The notes under the pieces: generated by a model
The model's input: the letters and a program-made list of their open reading frames with translations, nothing else
Told to the model about the DNA's origin: nothing
Databases searched by the model: none
Source: an uncultured Oscillospiraceae bacterium
GTDB taxonomy: Bacteria > Bacillota > Clostridia > Oscillospirales > Acutalibacteraceae
Reading direction: 5' to 3'
NCBI GenBank assembly: GCA_959596515.1
Contig: CAUFXR010000009.1
Location: forward strand, 1-45,082
DNA length: 45,082 bases
Position numbers and translations under genes: made by a program
Shown: in pieces, positions 7,464 through 15,855 of the stretch
How the letters are laid out: each line of letters begins with the position of its first letter
Position numbering within the stretch: position 1 is the first letter of the stretch

Positions 7464-9155
7464 ATGATAACAGCAGTGATTCAGATCGGCAGACAGACAG
7501 CAGCTATTGAGCTTCCGCAGGATCGATTCAGCCTGCAGTACTGGCTGGCACAGATGGGTATCCGAGAGCGGTCTGAAAATATCCCCATCAGTAATGGTAT
7601 CCTGCCAAACAGAGAACCATCGGCAGATAGCGCACCGCGGGTACGGTATGCACCGTACTGCCGGGTGTCCAGTGATTCGAGCGATCAGGAACTGTCCTTT
7701 GCCGCCCAGGTGAAGTATTATACGGAAATGGTCGGCAAAATGGAAAACGCCGAGCTGGTGGACGTCTATGCGGACGAAGCCATCAGCGGCAGAGGTACCA
7801 AAAAACGTGAGGATTTCAACCGTCTCATCGCGGACTGTAAAAAAGGCAGGATCGACCGGGTGATTACCAAATCGGTATCCCGGTTCGCACGCAACACCGT
7901 GGACTGCTTGGAAACGGTCCGGCTGCTTGCCCGGTATGGGGTAAGCGTCCTGTTTGAAAAGGAGGGCATTGATACAGCAGATATGCCGAGCGAGGTGCTG
8001 CTTGCAATGTCTGGCACACAGGCGCAGGACGAGTCCATATCCCACGGCAACAATATGCGGTGGAGTTATGAAACGAGAATGAAAAAAGGAGAATTCCTCG
8101 GTTGCTGCCCCGCATATGGCTATGCCCTCATCAGTAGTTCAGAACATGTCATCCATCCAGAGGAAGCAAAAGTCGTTAATCAGATCAAAGACATGTACCT
8201 GCAGGGCAGCGGAAAACAAAAAATTGCAGATTATCTTAATCAGAATGGGATCACCAACAGAGGACGGAAATGGACAGCCTTTGCCATTGACTATATCCTG
8301 AATAATGAGCGGTATGTTGGGGACGCCCTGCTTCAAAAGCATATTACCACCAATGAGTGGCCACCGCGTAAAATCCTGAATGACGGTTCCCGTCCCCAGT
8401 ACTATGTCGAAAACGCACTCCCGGCGATCTGGACCAGAGAAGAACGCGAGGCGATTCTCGCTCTGGAAGCTTCCCGAAGAAATACCGATACAACCGGAGG
8501 CGGTCATGCGCTGTCACGAATGCTGGTCTGCGGGGAATGCGGCCATACCTTCCGCAGGATCAAGAGGAAAAGCGGAATCGTTTGGGGCTGTGCATACAGT
8601 ACCAGCGGCCGGTCGGAATGCATCGGAGTCACTTTGCCGGAAACCGATGTGTGCGCCGCTTTTCTCCGATGCGTCAACACGCTCTATTGTCACAGAGAAG
8701 AAATCCTCCTTCCGCTCATAACCCGCATGGAAACCCTACAGAGCAAAAGAAACGGAACGCAGGTAAAAATTTGGGAGATCGATCAGCAGATCGCCTCCCT
8801 TTCCAAACAAAGCCTTGTCATCGCCGACCTTCTCGCATCCGGAATCTTGGAAACCGCTGATTTTGCCGCACAAAGCAATGCGCTCGGCGATAAGATCAAC
8901 GCCCTGCGCTCACAGCGCCGGACATTGCTGAAACAGAATGAGAATGACGATTTACTGGCAGAACTCCATGAGCTGAAAGACACGCTGGACGATATGGACG
9001 GCGAAGTAACCGTCTATGACGAGGATTTGATACGTTCTGTGATCCAATACGCCACTGTGCTGTCCGATACAGAGCTGCGGATTCATATCAAGGGCGGGCT
9101 GGAAGTGACAGAACAGCTTCCGCAATATTATACCAGGAGGTGCAGAAGAAAATGA
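7464..9155 (+). CDS. Large serine recombinase 1
   Basis: A 563-residue site-specific recombinase of the large serine family, which cuts DNA through a covalent phosphoserine intermediate to integrate, excise or invert DNA. An unusual extension of about 60 residues precedes the resolvase-type catalytic domain. The nucleophile lies in YCRVSS (Ser about 69), and KSVSRFARN supplies the conserved arginines. The recombinase domain spans about residues 215-320, a zinc ribbon begins at LVCGECGH (about 354), and a helical, probably coiled-coil segment lies at about 420-520. The ribosome binding site overlaps the end of the previous gene (GGAGGAA). The stop overlaps the next ATG in an ATGA, so the island genes are translationally coupled. 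Confidence 0.93.
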   Translation: MITAVIQIGRQTAAIELPQDRFSLQYWLAQMGIRERSENIPISNGILPNREPSADSAPRVRYAPYCRVSSDSSDQELSFAAQVKYYTEMVGKMENAELVDVYADEAISGRGTKKREDFNRLIADCKKGRIDRVITKSVSRFARNTVDCLETVRLLARYGVSVLFEKEGIDTADMPSEVLLAMSGTQAQDESISHGNNMRWSYETRMKKGEFLGCCPAYGYALISSSEHVIHPEEAKVVNQIKDMYLQGSGKQKIADYLNQNGITNRGRKWTAFAIDYILNNERYVGDALLQKHITTNEWPPRKILNDGSRPQYYVENALPAIWTREEREAILALEASRRNTDTTGGGHALSRMLVCGECGHTFRRIKRKSGIVWGCAYSTSGRSECIGVTLPETDVCAAFLRCVNTLYCHREEILLPLITRMETLQSKRNGTQVKIWEIDQQIASLSKQSLVIADLLASGILETADFAAQSNALGDKINALRSQRRTLLKQNENDDLLAELHELKDTLDDMDGEVTVYDEDLIRSVIQYATVLSDTELRIHIKGGLEVTEQLPQYYTRRCRRK

Positions 9156-9985
9156 TCATCCCGTTTGGATACACGATGGAAAACGGCCGGATTGAGATCA
9201 ACCGGCAGCAGACGGAAACCCTGCGTGGTATTTTCAGGGAGTACATACAGGGAACATCGCTGAAGGCGAAAGCCGAAGAATTGTCGGAAGACAAAATCGA
9301 ATATGCCCCCGGCAAGTACACCTGGAACAAAAACCGTGTACAGCGGATACTGACTGACCAGCGGTATCTGGGAACGGACCAATATCCGCCAATCATTGAT
9401 GAGTCAACTTTTCAGGAAGTGCAGCAGATTATGGCAGAAAGGAATACCCAGAAAGGCTGCAACCGTCAGGAAGTGTTTTCATCCTCTGTAATCCCGATCC
9501 TATGCGGGAAATGCGGGCACCCGGTTATACGGCGATATGACGCCCGCTGGAAAAACACGACAAAGCACTACTGCACCAATCCCGACTGCAAAGCGGTCTA
9601 CTGCATCACAGACAAAGAACTGTGGGATAAAACAAGTGAACAGCTTTCGTTCATGCCAGCCGAAACACAGAAGCCATCCGATGAGCTTGCGACTGATATA
9701 CGCAGGCTGAACAATGAGATAGAACGGGATCTGCAAAGACTCGATGCGGATGGTGATTCCCTGCAGAAAAAGATTTATGAATGTGCCGCACAGCAATATC
9801 AATTGAATCGGACTGTCCCAAGGGAGAGTATGGATTTTCGGAATGCCGATCCATGCTCTCCCGATTTTATACGGAAAATCAAACAAATGGTTGCAGCTGT
9901 ACATCTGATAGATGACGACACGATCAGACTGAAACGGATAAGCGATCAGGCAGCCGGAAAAGAGGAAACTGAATGGAACAGATGA
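9152..9985 (+). CDS. Recombinase-like protein lacking the serine catalytic domain
   Basis: A 277-residue protein made only of the DNA-binding half of a large serine recombinase. It begins directly in the recombinase domain (IPFGYTMENGRIEINRQQ, then a WNKNRVQRIL motif at about residues 55-65), followed by a zinc ribbon from LCGKCGH (about 117) to further cysteines near 140-155, and a helical tail. There is no YxRVS nucleophile or SRFARN motif. The ATG at 9152 is preferred to the GTG at 9140 because the GTG lies inside the AGGAGG ribosome binding site. It overlaps both neighbours by a few bases, so the short form is maintained as an intact gene rather than an accidental truncation. Probable role: a DNA-binding partner of the flanking recombinases. 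Confidence 0.9.
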   Translation: MIIPFGYTMENGRIEINRQQTETLRGIFREYIQGTSLKAKAEELSEDKIEYAPGKYTWNKNRVQRILTDQRYLGTDQYPPIIDESTFQEVQQIMAERNTQKGCNRQEVFSSSVIPILCGKCGHPVIRRYDARWKNTTKHYCTNPDCKAVYCITDKELWDKTSEQLSFMPAETQKPSDELATDIRRLNNEIERDLQRLDADGDSLQKKIYECAAQQYQLNRTVPRESMDFRNADPCSPDFIRKIKQMVAAVHLIDDDTIRLKRISDQAAGKEETEWNR

Positions 9986-11583
9986 CAACTCAAAAGCGGG
10001 TAACCGTAATCCCGCCGACAGTCCTGCCGGAAGATACCACGAAAGTAAAACGGCAACTCCGCACAGCAGCCTACTGCCGGGTATCCACGGATTCCGATGA
10101 CCAGGAATTGAGTTTTGAGGCACAGGTAAACGCCTATACCGACAAAATCATGAGCAATCCCGAATGGTCACTGGCTGGAATATTTGCTGACGAGGGCATC
10201 AGCGGCACGCAGGCATACAAGCGCAAGGATTTCATGAAAATGATTCGGATGTGCCGTCAGGGAAAGATTGATCAGATCATCACCAAATCGGTATCACGGT
10301 TTGCCCGCAACACGGTTGACTGCCTGACCTATATACGCGAACTGAAAGCGCTGGGAATCCCTGTGATCTTCGAAAAGGAAGGTCTCAATACCATGCACAT
10401 GACAAGTGAAATCTACATCAGCATGCATGGGATTTTTGCCCAGTCAGAGTCCGAATCTCTCAGCGGGAACGTCAAATGGGGCAAGCAAAAAAGTGCCGAA
10501 AAAGGCAATGTGGCGATCAGCTACAAGAATTTTCTCGGATACCGTCAGGGAGAGGACGGGAAACCGGAAATCGTGCCGGAAGAAGCGGATACAGTACAGT
10601 TCATCTATGAGCGGTATCTCGAAGGGGACAGTATCCGCCTGATCAAACAGAAGCTGGAAGAACAGCACATTCTGTCTCCGACCGGCAAGCAGACATGGAG
10701 CACCACAACGATCCAGTCCATCCTCCGGAATGAAAAGTATAAGGGGGATGCGCTGCTGTGCAAGACCTATGTGGCAGACTGCATCAGCAAGAAGAAATGC
10801 AAAAACACAGACCGGCCGCAATACTATGTACAGAACAATCATCCGGCCATTATTCCGCGGGAAGTATTCGACCGCGTCCAGCAGGAAATGGCGAGGCGTT
10901 CCAGTCTCAACCGGAAAAAGCAGAAAGACGTAAAAACCGAACTCGGAAAGTATTCCAGCAAATATGCCTTAACAGAACTGCTGGTCTGTGGAAAATGCGG
11001 CACCGCCTACCGCAGAGCCGTGTGGAGTAAAAATGGCAGGAAGAAAGCGGTGTGGCGCTGTATCAGCCGGATGGAGTACGGTAAAAAATACTGCCCTGAC
11101 TCTCCAACCCTTGAAGAAACCGCCGTCCAGCGGGCTGTGGTCGATGCGATCCGGGAGGTCGTAAATGATGACGGATGTCAGGCTGCACTCAAAAACCTGC
11201 AGCTCCACATACGGATGTTTTATGGTGCGACAGACGAGAACAGCACAGCAAATGATGAGGTGCGGCTGGAACAGCTCAAAAGCATGGTCATGGAGATGGC
11301 CGGCAAGGACGATGCCGCCGGTGAGGATTTTATCGCCCTCTCAAAAGAGATTGCCGAAGTCAAGCAGGTCATTGCAGAAAAGAAAAGCCGGCAGACCGCA
11401 GCTGGTGCAGATGAGTCCAGAATGGGCGAAGTGCTGGGAGCACTCAATGCCCTGAAAAACCATCCGATAGATTTCGATGACACTGCCGCAAGACAATTGA
11501 TCGACTGCATCAAAGTGCTTTCCAAGACCGAACTACTGGTCATATTTAAAGGCGGAATTGAAAAAACAATAGCGATGGAATGA
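9973..11583 (+). CDS. Large serine recombinase 2
   Basis: A 536-residue large serine recombinase with all expected parts: catalytic domain with YCRVST (nucleophile Ser about 38), KSVSRFARN, and ESESLSGNVKWG at the end of the catalytic domain; recombinase domain about residues 190-300; zinc ribbon starting LVCGKCGT (about 336); coiled-coil-like helix about 425-480. It shares the same motif spelling as recombinase 1 but lacks the long N-terminal extension, and overlaps the end of the middle gene by 13 bases. Two active members plus a headless one recalls the paired recombinases of SCCmec (CcrA/CcrB), but the arrangement differs. Confidence 0.93.
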   Translation: MEQMTTQKRVTVIPPTVLPEDTTKVKRQLRTAAYCRVSTDSDDQELSFEAQVNAYTDKIMSNPEWSLAGIFADEGISGTQAYKRKDFMKMIRMCRQGKIDQIITKSVSRFARNTVDCLTYIRELKALGIPVIFEKEGLNTMHMTSEIYISMHGIFAQSESESLSGNVKWGKQKSAEKGNVAISYKNFLGYRQGEDGKPEIVPEEADTVQFIYERYLEGDSIRLIKQKLEEQHILSPTGKQTWSTTTIQSILRNEKYKGDALLCKTYVADCISKKKCKNTDRPQYYVQNNHPAIIPREVFDRVQQEMARRSSLNRKKQKDVKTELGKYSSKYALTELLVCGKCGTAYRRAVWSKNGRKKAVWRCISRMEYGKKYCPDSPTLEETAVQRAVVDAIREVVNDDGCQAALKNLQLHIRMFYGATDENSTANDEVRLEQLKSMVMEMAGKDDAAGEDFIALSKEIAEVKQVIAEKKSRQTAAGADESRMGEVLGALNALKNHPIDFDDTAARQLIDCIKVLSKTELLVIFKGGIEKTIAME

Positions 11584-11685
11584 GGGATAGGAAATGATAT
11601 ATATACAAAGTTTTTTAATATGGCTATATACAAAATCCCCTTTAATATGCTATAATAGAAACAGAGCAAATGGGTTGGAACATTG

Positions 11686-11696
11686 CGAGAGTTCAA
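11686..11696. repeat. Right copy of the inverted repeat flanking the island
   Basis: CGAGAGTTCAA lies about 100 bases after the last recombinase, inverted relative to 6645-6655. Nearby a TATAAT (11651-11656) suggests a promoter reading outward, without a clear -35 box. Confidence 0.35.
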
Positions 11697-11788
11697 TCCT
11701 ATATCGTGAGGGGTTCATTTTATGCTACCCTTCCAGATTTAATAGTCGAAATGTCTTGCTTTTTTGCGGAAAAGAGAGTGTTCGACTG

Positions 11789-11831
11789 CAAAATAAGCAG
11801 AGCCATTTATTGACTCTGCTTATTTTGTTTT
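11789..11831 (+). terminator. Strong terminator at the right end of the recombinase island
   Basis: A perfect 14-bp stem (CAAAATAAGCAGAG with CTCTGCTTATTTTG) around an 11-base loop, followed by TTTT. The next reading frame starts immediately after it and so has no obvious promoter. Confidence 0.88.
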
Positions 11832-12354
11832 GAAGAAAGATTGTGGATCGTATGAGCGTTCAACTAAGAAGCTTTCTTTTCGCTTCGCTGAGCAGGCCTT
11901 CAACAGCCGGCTATCATTAAAGCAGGAAATCAATGAAATGTTACTGGAGGCCTGCGATGATCTTTCTGTTTTAGGCCGGCCCGCATTTAACCGCATCCTG
12001 AAGGATCTGTTTGTCGAGAAAAACTGGATAAGTCAACCGCGGGTGTCTCCTGAGATGAAGGCCTATAGTAAATTTGATTTTATGAAAGAGCGCGTGGCAG
12101 TGGAGATCCAGTTTGGTCATGCCTCTTTTATCGGCATAGATTTACTGAAATTTCAGATGGCTTCCTATTCAAACTTAGATCTTATTGATTTCGGCGTTTA
12201 CATAACCACAACGAAGGCAATGCAAAATTATTTAAAGACAAGATATAACAGAAATTGGGATGGTTCGTTGAACTATGAGAAGGTCGTAAAGTATTTACCC
12301 TATTTTAAAAGTGCCATCCAAGTGCCGATTTATGTGATAGGAATCGATATCTAA
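11830..12354 (+). CDS. BglII/BstYI-like type II restriction endonuclease, N-terminus apparently frameshifted
   Basis: The open frame (174 codons from a TTG) matches the BglII/BstYI endonuclease fold. DFMKERVAVEIQFG holds Asp 83, Glu 92 and Gln 94 with the spacing known for BglII (Asp84, Glu93, Gln95). The following FIGIDLLKFQMASYS and the IDFGVYI strand also fit. The start is doubtful: the TTG falls in the terminator's T-run with no ribosome binding site. In another frame an ATG at 11852 reads MSVQLRSF and would join smoothly to RFAEQAFNSR if one base were gained or lost near 11871-11885. I therefore read it as a gene with a damaged 5' end. Relatives cut within GATC-centred sites. No methyltransferase lies in the window, consistent with decay or a partner elsewhere. 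Confidence 0.6.
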   Translation: MKKDCGSYERSTKKLSFRFAEQAFNSRLSLKQEINEMLLEACDDLSVLGRPAFNRILKDLFVEKNWISQPRVSPEMKAYSKFDFMKERVAVEIQFGHASFIGIDLLKFQMASYSNLDLIDFGVYITTTKAMQNYLKTRYNRNWDGSLNYEKVVKYLPYFKSAIQVPIYVIGIDI

Positions 12355-12478
12355 AAGTACATATAGGTCCTGAGAAAGCGTGCGCGGGCTGCAGAAAGCA
12401 CGTATAGACCCTGAGGAAGCGCGCGGGCTGCAAAAAGCACGTATTAGACCCTGAGGAAGCGCGTGCGGGTTGCAAAAG
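12354..12478. repeat. Three-copy imperfect tandem repeat of about 40 bp
   Basis: Units begin AAAG(T/C)AC(A/G)TAT, contain CCTGAG(G)AAGCG and end in a GCGGG(C/T)TGCA block. Copy lengths by eye are 42, 39 and 42 bases, and a degenerate partial fourth follows. It is non-coding and lies between the endonuclease frame and maf. The remaining bases to 12634 hold no gene that I can see. Confidence 0.75.
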
Positions 12479-12634
12479 GTGCATGCGGGCCGTGATGCCC
12501 TTTCGGCGTTTTCTGCCCGCTGATCAGGAAAGGCAGAAGCATCGGGAAAGACCCGAAAGCAGGGAAACAGAATCCTAGGATCCTTGGCCGGCCGTGCCCG
12601 GGTTAGAGACAGTCAAAAGGAAGTGTGAGCTCTA

Positions 12635-13210
12635 ATGAAAACAAGTTTAATTTTAGCCTCAGCGTCTCCCAGAAGAAAAGAAATTTTTACTATGCTGGGG
12701 CTGGATTTCACGGTCCAGGCGGCGGATATCGAAGAAGTTGTGGCGCCGGGTCTTCCGCCGGAAGAAACGGTGATGTCTCTGGCGGCACAAAAGGCCGCGG
12801 CGGTCAGGAAATTCCCAGAGACTTCTGGAAAAGTCGTCGTGGGAGCTGATACGGTGGTCTCCTTTGAGGGCCGGATCTTTGGCAAACCCAAGTCATCCCA
12901 GGAGGCGTTTTCCATGCTGTCAGCTCTGTCGGGCAACACCCATCAGGTGTATACCGGCGTATGCATTCTTGCCGAAAATGGGAAAGGAGCGCTCTTTTTT
13001 GAAAAGACCGACGTGACCTTTTTTCAGCTGACCGAGGAAGAAATTTGGAAATATGTCCGTGAGGAAAAGCCCTTTGATAAGGCGGGCGCTTATGGAATCC
13101 AGGGAAAAGCGGCGGTGTTTGTGGAAAAGATTCAGGGGGACTTCTTCAATGTAGTAGGTTTTCCAGCGGCCCGTTTTGTGCGAAAACTGAGAGAGCTGGA
13201 GCAAGAGTAA
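12635..13210 (+). CDS. maf: Maf-family nucleoside triphosphate pyrophosphatase
   Basis: A 191-residue cytosolic Maf protein. The family hydrolyses non-canonical or canonical nucleoside triphosphates (dTTP/UTP type in YhdE-like members) to monophosphates, as house-cleaning and in division control. The N-terminus LILASASPRRKEIF is the family hallmark, GADTVVSFEGRIFGKP supplies the catalytic Asp and Lys region at about residues 69-84, and DKAGAYGIQGKAAVFVEKI is the C-terminal signature. Length is normal. The start is supported by AAGGAAG about 13 bases upstream. It appears monocistronic, with a possible weak hairpin terminator at 13301. Confidence 0.95.
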   Translation: MKTSLILASASPRRKEIFTMLGLDFTVQAADIEEVVAPGLPPEETVMSLAAQKAAAVRKFPETSGKVVVGADTVVSFEGRIFGKPKSSQEAFSMLSALSGNTHQVYTGVCILAENGKGALFFEKTDVTFFQLTEEEIWKYVREEKPFDKAGAYGIQGKAAVFVEKIQGDFFNVVGFPAARFVRKLRELEQE

Positions 13211-13710
13211 GAACCGGGCGTGAAAGCGCGAAACACCGAGACGGAAAGCGGTTTCGCCTCATTGAAGGCCCTGAAACGCTGTATGCCGCCATTGCCTAGG
13301 CACCTGGGTTACCCGCAGGTGTTTTGCCGGGAATGTCAGAATGAATTTGGCGCTTGCTTTTCCCAAAAATCTGTTTTTTCTGACGGTACTGGGCAACGGA
13401 GGATGAAATTTTTCCAGTGGCGCACCGGAAGGAAGCGCTTTTATGGGGTCTGCCCCGCTGGAAGGTAAAAACCGCCGTCTTCACCGGCTTTCCTGAGAGC
13501 TAGGCAAGGCACGAGAGGCCGATTGCAGCATATATTTGCGGATGCGCTGAATTTTACTTCCTTTAGGTCACCGGTTGGGATACCGTAATAATCAGGTTGA
13601 GGAGCGGAAAATTTTCTCTCTGATATTTTTTGTCGGGAACTCGTTTTTCCAACTCTCAAGGGAAAGGTTAAACTACAGAAACTTCTGCCGACTCTGCCGG
13701 CGGTTCTCCG
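13211..13710. other. Intergenic region with one weak terminator-like hairpin
   Basis: About 500 bases without a supportable gene on either strand. A CACCTG/CAGGTG hairpin followed by TTTT at 13301-13325 could end the maf transcript, and an imperfect GAGACGGAAA/TTTCGCCTC stem lies near 13240-13262. I see nothing else. Confidence 0.4.
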
Positions 13711-13756
13711 ATTCAGAAAAAATCCCCGTCAGACCTGACGGGGATTTTTTCTGAAT
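13711..13756. terminator. Perfect 22-bp inverted repeat, bidirectional terminator
   Basis: Two exact 22-base arms meet at a two-base centre (AC), with ATCCCCGTCAG as the GC core and A- and T-runs on the outer sides. It serves the minus-strand LysM gene that ends 6 bases away and would also stop plus-strand transcripts. Confidence 0.9.
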
Positions 13757-13761
13757 CGGGC

Positions 13762-14076
13762 TCAGGGCTTGATTCTCAATACCTGACCGGGATAGATTAG
13801 GTTGGGGTCGTAGATGCAGCAGTTGAGCTGTAGCAGACGCTCCACCGTGGTATTGTACCTGCTGGCGATCGAGGACAGGGTATCTCCCTGGCGGACGATA
13901 TACCATTTGGACGCCACCGGGAACTGCGTGACGATCCGCAATACCTGTCCGGGATAAATCTGATTTACGTCGCTGATGCCGTTATACCTGGCGATATCGT
14001 TGACCGAGGTATCAAATTTTTCCGCGATGTTCCACAGGGTATCTCCCGGGCGCACCGTATAATTGACAGTAGCCAA
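13762..14076 (-). CDS. Two-LysM-domain protein
   Basis: A 104-residue protein made of two tandem LysM modules (about residues 4-50 and 57-103), each with the form YxVRxGDTLxxIA and YPGQVLRI. LysM binds N-acetylglucosamine polymers such as peptidoglycan. The start is taken as the TTG at 14076 (MATVNYTVRPGDTLW), because AAAGGAG sits 8-9 bases before it. The upstream ATG at 14100 would place the ribosome binding site inside the gene. No signal peptide or anchor is visible. Such small bare LysM proteins in spore formers are often coat- or cortex-associated, but nothing here proves that. Confidence 0.88.
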   Translation of the reverse strand: MATVNYTVRPGDTLWNIAEKFDTSVNDIARYNGISDVNQIYPGQVLRIVTQFPVASKWYIVRQGDTLSSIASRYNTTVERLLQLNCCIYDPNLIYPGQVLRIKP

Positions 14077-14201
14077 AAGGCAGCTCTCCTTTCTAAACAT
14101 GAAATAGGGGCCTGTATCATCTTATGCCACAACGGGGGAAAGGGGTACAGGAAGAAAATAAAAGAAATCCTCTTTTCGAGAGAGAAAGACCAACTTTCCC
14201 C

Positions 14202-14230
14202 TTGCATGGCGATGGGAATTGGTATAAAAT
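14202..14230 (+). promoter_or_regulatory. Probable sigma-A promoter of asnS
   Basis: TTGCAT (14202-14207) and TAAAAT (14225-14230) are 17 bases apart, about 43 bases upstream of the start codon. Confidence 0.6.
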
Positions 14231-14272
14231 AAAGCTACTTACGATTGAGAAACAATGAGGGAGATTGAAACC

Positions 14273-15667
14273 ATGACGAGAACTGAAATCGCGAGCCTAT
14301 ATCAAAGTCCTGCTTCTTTCAGCGGAAAAAAGGTTGTGGTCTGCGGCTGGGTGAAAACTATCCGGGACTCTAAAGCCTTAGGCTTTATGGAGCTGAACGA
14401 CGGCAGTTGCTTTAAGGGTGTCCAGGTGGTTTTTGAGGATCAGAAAATCGATAATTTCAAGGAAATCGCCAAGCTGAACGTTGGGGCGGCGGTAACCGTT
14501 ACCGGTGAGTTTGTGGAAACTCCCGAGGCCAAGCAACCGTTTGAGCTTCACGCCTGCGAAATCCTGGTAGAGGGCCCGTCCTCTCCGGAATATCCGCTTC
14601 AGAAGAAGCGCCACAGCCTGGAATACTTGAGAACCATCGCTCATCTGAGACCCAGAGCGAATACTTTCTCCGCGGCATTTCGGGTACGCTCCGCGGCGGC
14701 CTTTGGCATCCATAAATTTTTCCAGGAGAGGGGCTTTATTTACGCCCATACCCCGATTCTCACCGGTAGCGACTGTGAGGGCGCCGGCGAAATGTTTACC
14801 GCTACCACCCTGGATTTGGATAACCCACCCAGAGGAGAGGATGGGAAAGTCGATTTTTCTCACGATTTCTTTGAGAAGCATACCTCTCTGACGGTATCTG
14901 GCCAGCTGGAAGCAGAGTGTATGGCGATGGCCTTTGGAAAGGTTTATACCTTTGGTCCCACCTTCCGAGCGGAAAAATCCTACACGCAGCGTCACGCGGC
15001 GGAGTTTTGGATGATTGAGCCGGAGATCGCTTTCGCGGATCTGAACGACGATATGGAACTGGCCAGAGATATGATGAAATATGTTATCCGCTATGTGATG
15101 GATACCTGTCCCCAGGATTTACAATTCTTCAATCAGTTCGTGGATAAGGGCCTGATTGACCGGCTCACCCATATTGTGGAATCGGATTTCGCTCACGTGA
15201 CCTATACAGAAGCGGTAGAAATTCTGAAAAAGCACAACAGCCAGTTTGAATACCAGGTGGACTGGGGCGTGGATTTACAGACAGAACATGAGAAATATCT
15301 GACCGAGCAGGTATTCCAGAAGCCGGTATTCGTCACCGATTATCCCAAGGAGATCAAGTCTTTCTACATGCGTATGAACGAAGATGGCAAAACGGTGGCC
15401 GCTATGGACATGCTGGTTCCGGGTATCGGCGAGATCATTGGCGGCAGCCAGCGCGAGGAGCGTCTGGATCGGCTGACCGAGCGTATGAAGGAATTAGGGC
15501 TCAAAGAGGCGGATTACTGGTGGTATTTGGATCTTCGCCGTTTCGGCACCAATAAGCACGCTGGTTTCGGCCTGGGCTTTGAGCGTTTGATTATGTACCT
15601 CACCGGAATTCAGAACATCCGCGATGTACTTCCGTTCCCAAGAACCACGGGTGTGGCGGAGTTTTAA
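14273..15667 (+). CDS. asnS: Asparaginyl-tRNA synthetase
   Basis: A 464-residue class IIb aminoacyl-tRNA synthetase that charges tRNA-Asn. The N-terminal OB fold contains KKVVVCGWVKTIRDSKALGF. The catalytic core has the class II motif 2 region FRAEKSYTQRHAAEFWMIEPE and motif 3 GFGLGFERLIMYLTG near the C-terminus. GEIIGGSQREERLD lies just before it. The ATG at 14273 is preferred over 14255, because AGGGAG at about 14258-14263 gives normal spacing and the resulting length equals the usual family length. No T-box leader is visible in the 150-base upstream region. A strong hairpin terminator follows. Confidence 0.96.
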   Translation: MTRTEIASLYQSPASFSGKKVVVCGWVKTIRDSKALGFMELNDGSCFKGVQVVFEDQKIDNFKEIAKLNVGAAVTVTGEFVETPEAKQPFELHACEILVEGPSSPEYPLQKKRHSLEYLRTIAHLRPRANTFSAAFRVRSAAAFGIHKFFQERGFIYAHTPILTGSDCEGAGEMFTATTLDLDNPPRGEDGKVDFSHDFFEKHTSLTVSGQLEAECMAMAFGKVYTFGPTFRAEKSYTQRHAAEFWMIEPEIAFADLNDDMELARDMMKYVIRYVMDTCPQDLQFFNQFVDKGLIDRLTHIVESDFAHVTYTEAVEILKKHNSQFEYQVDWGVDLQTEHEKYLTEQVFQKPVFVTDYPKEIKSFYMRMNEDGKTVAAMDMLVPGIGEIIGGSQREERLDRLTERMKELGLKEADYWWYLDLRRFGTNKHAGFGLGFERLIMYLTGIQNIRDVLPFPRTTGVAEF

Positions 15668-15710
15668 GCAGACAGAACCTTTTTGCGGGATTTGCATATC
15701 CTATCAGTAT

Positions 15711-15740
15711 AAGGGCAGGCGGCGGCCTGCCCTTTCTTTT
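15711..15740 (+). terminator. Terminator of asnS
   Basis: AAGGGCAGGC and GCCTGCCCTT form a perfect 10-bp stem with a GGCG loop, followed by TCTTTT. Confidence 0.9.
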
Positions 15741-15855
15741 GTGAAAAACGTTGAAAATGCAAGAAAAGATAAAAAGACTTGCATTTTTGTGCCGGATGGG
15801 TTAAAATAACCTATGGTTTTGGCTTATGATTGCAATTACCGCAAGGAGGATTCTC

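Noticed and set aside
9140..9142. GTG start for the middle recombinase
   Set aside because: The codon overlaps the AGGAGG ribosome binding site; the ATG at 9152 has proper spacing.
11852..11910. Programmed -1 frameshift in the endonuclease gene
   Set aside because: No convincing slippery heptamer followed by a stem is visible; a simple indel is more likely.
14101..14272. T-box leader before asnS
   Set aside because: The leader after the promoter is only about 40 bases, with no specifier stem, T-box sequence or terminator.
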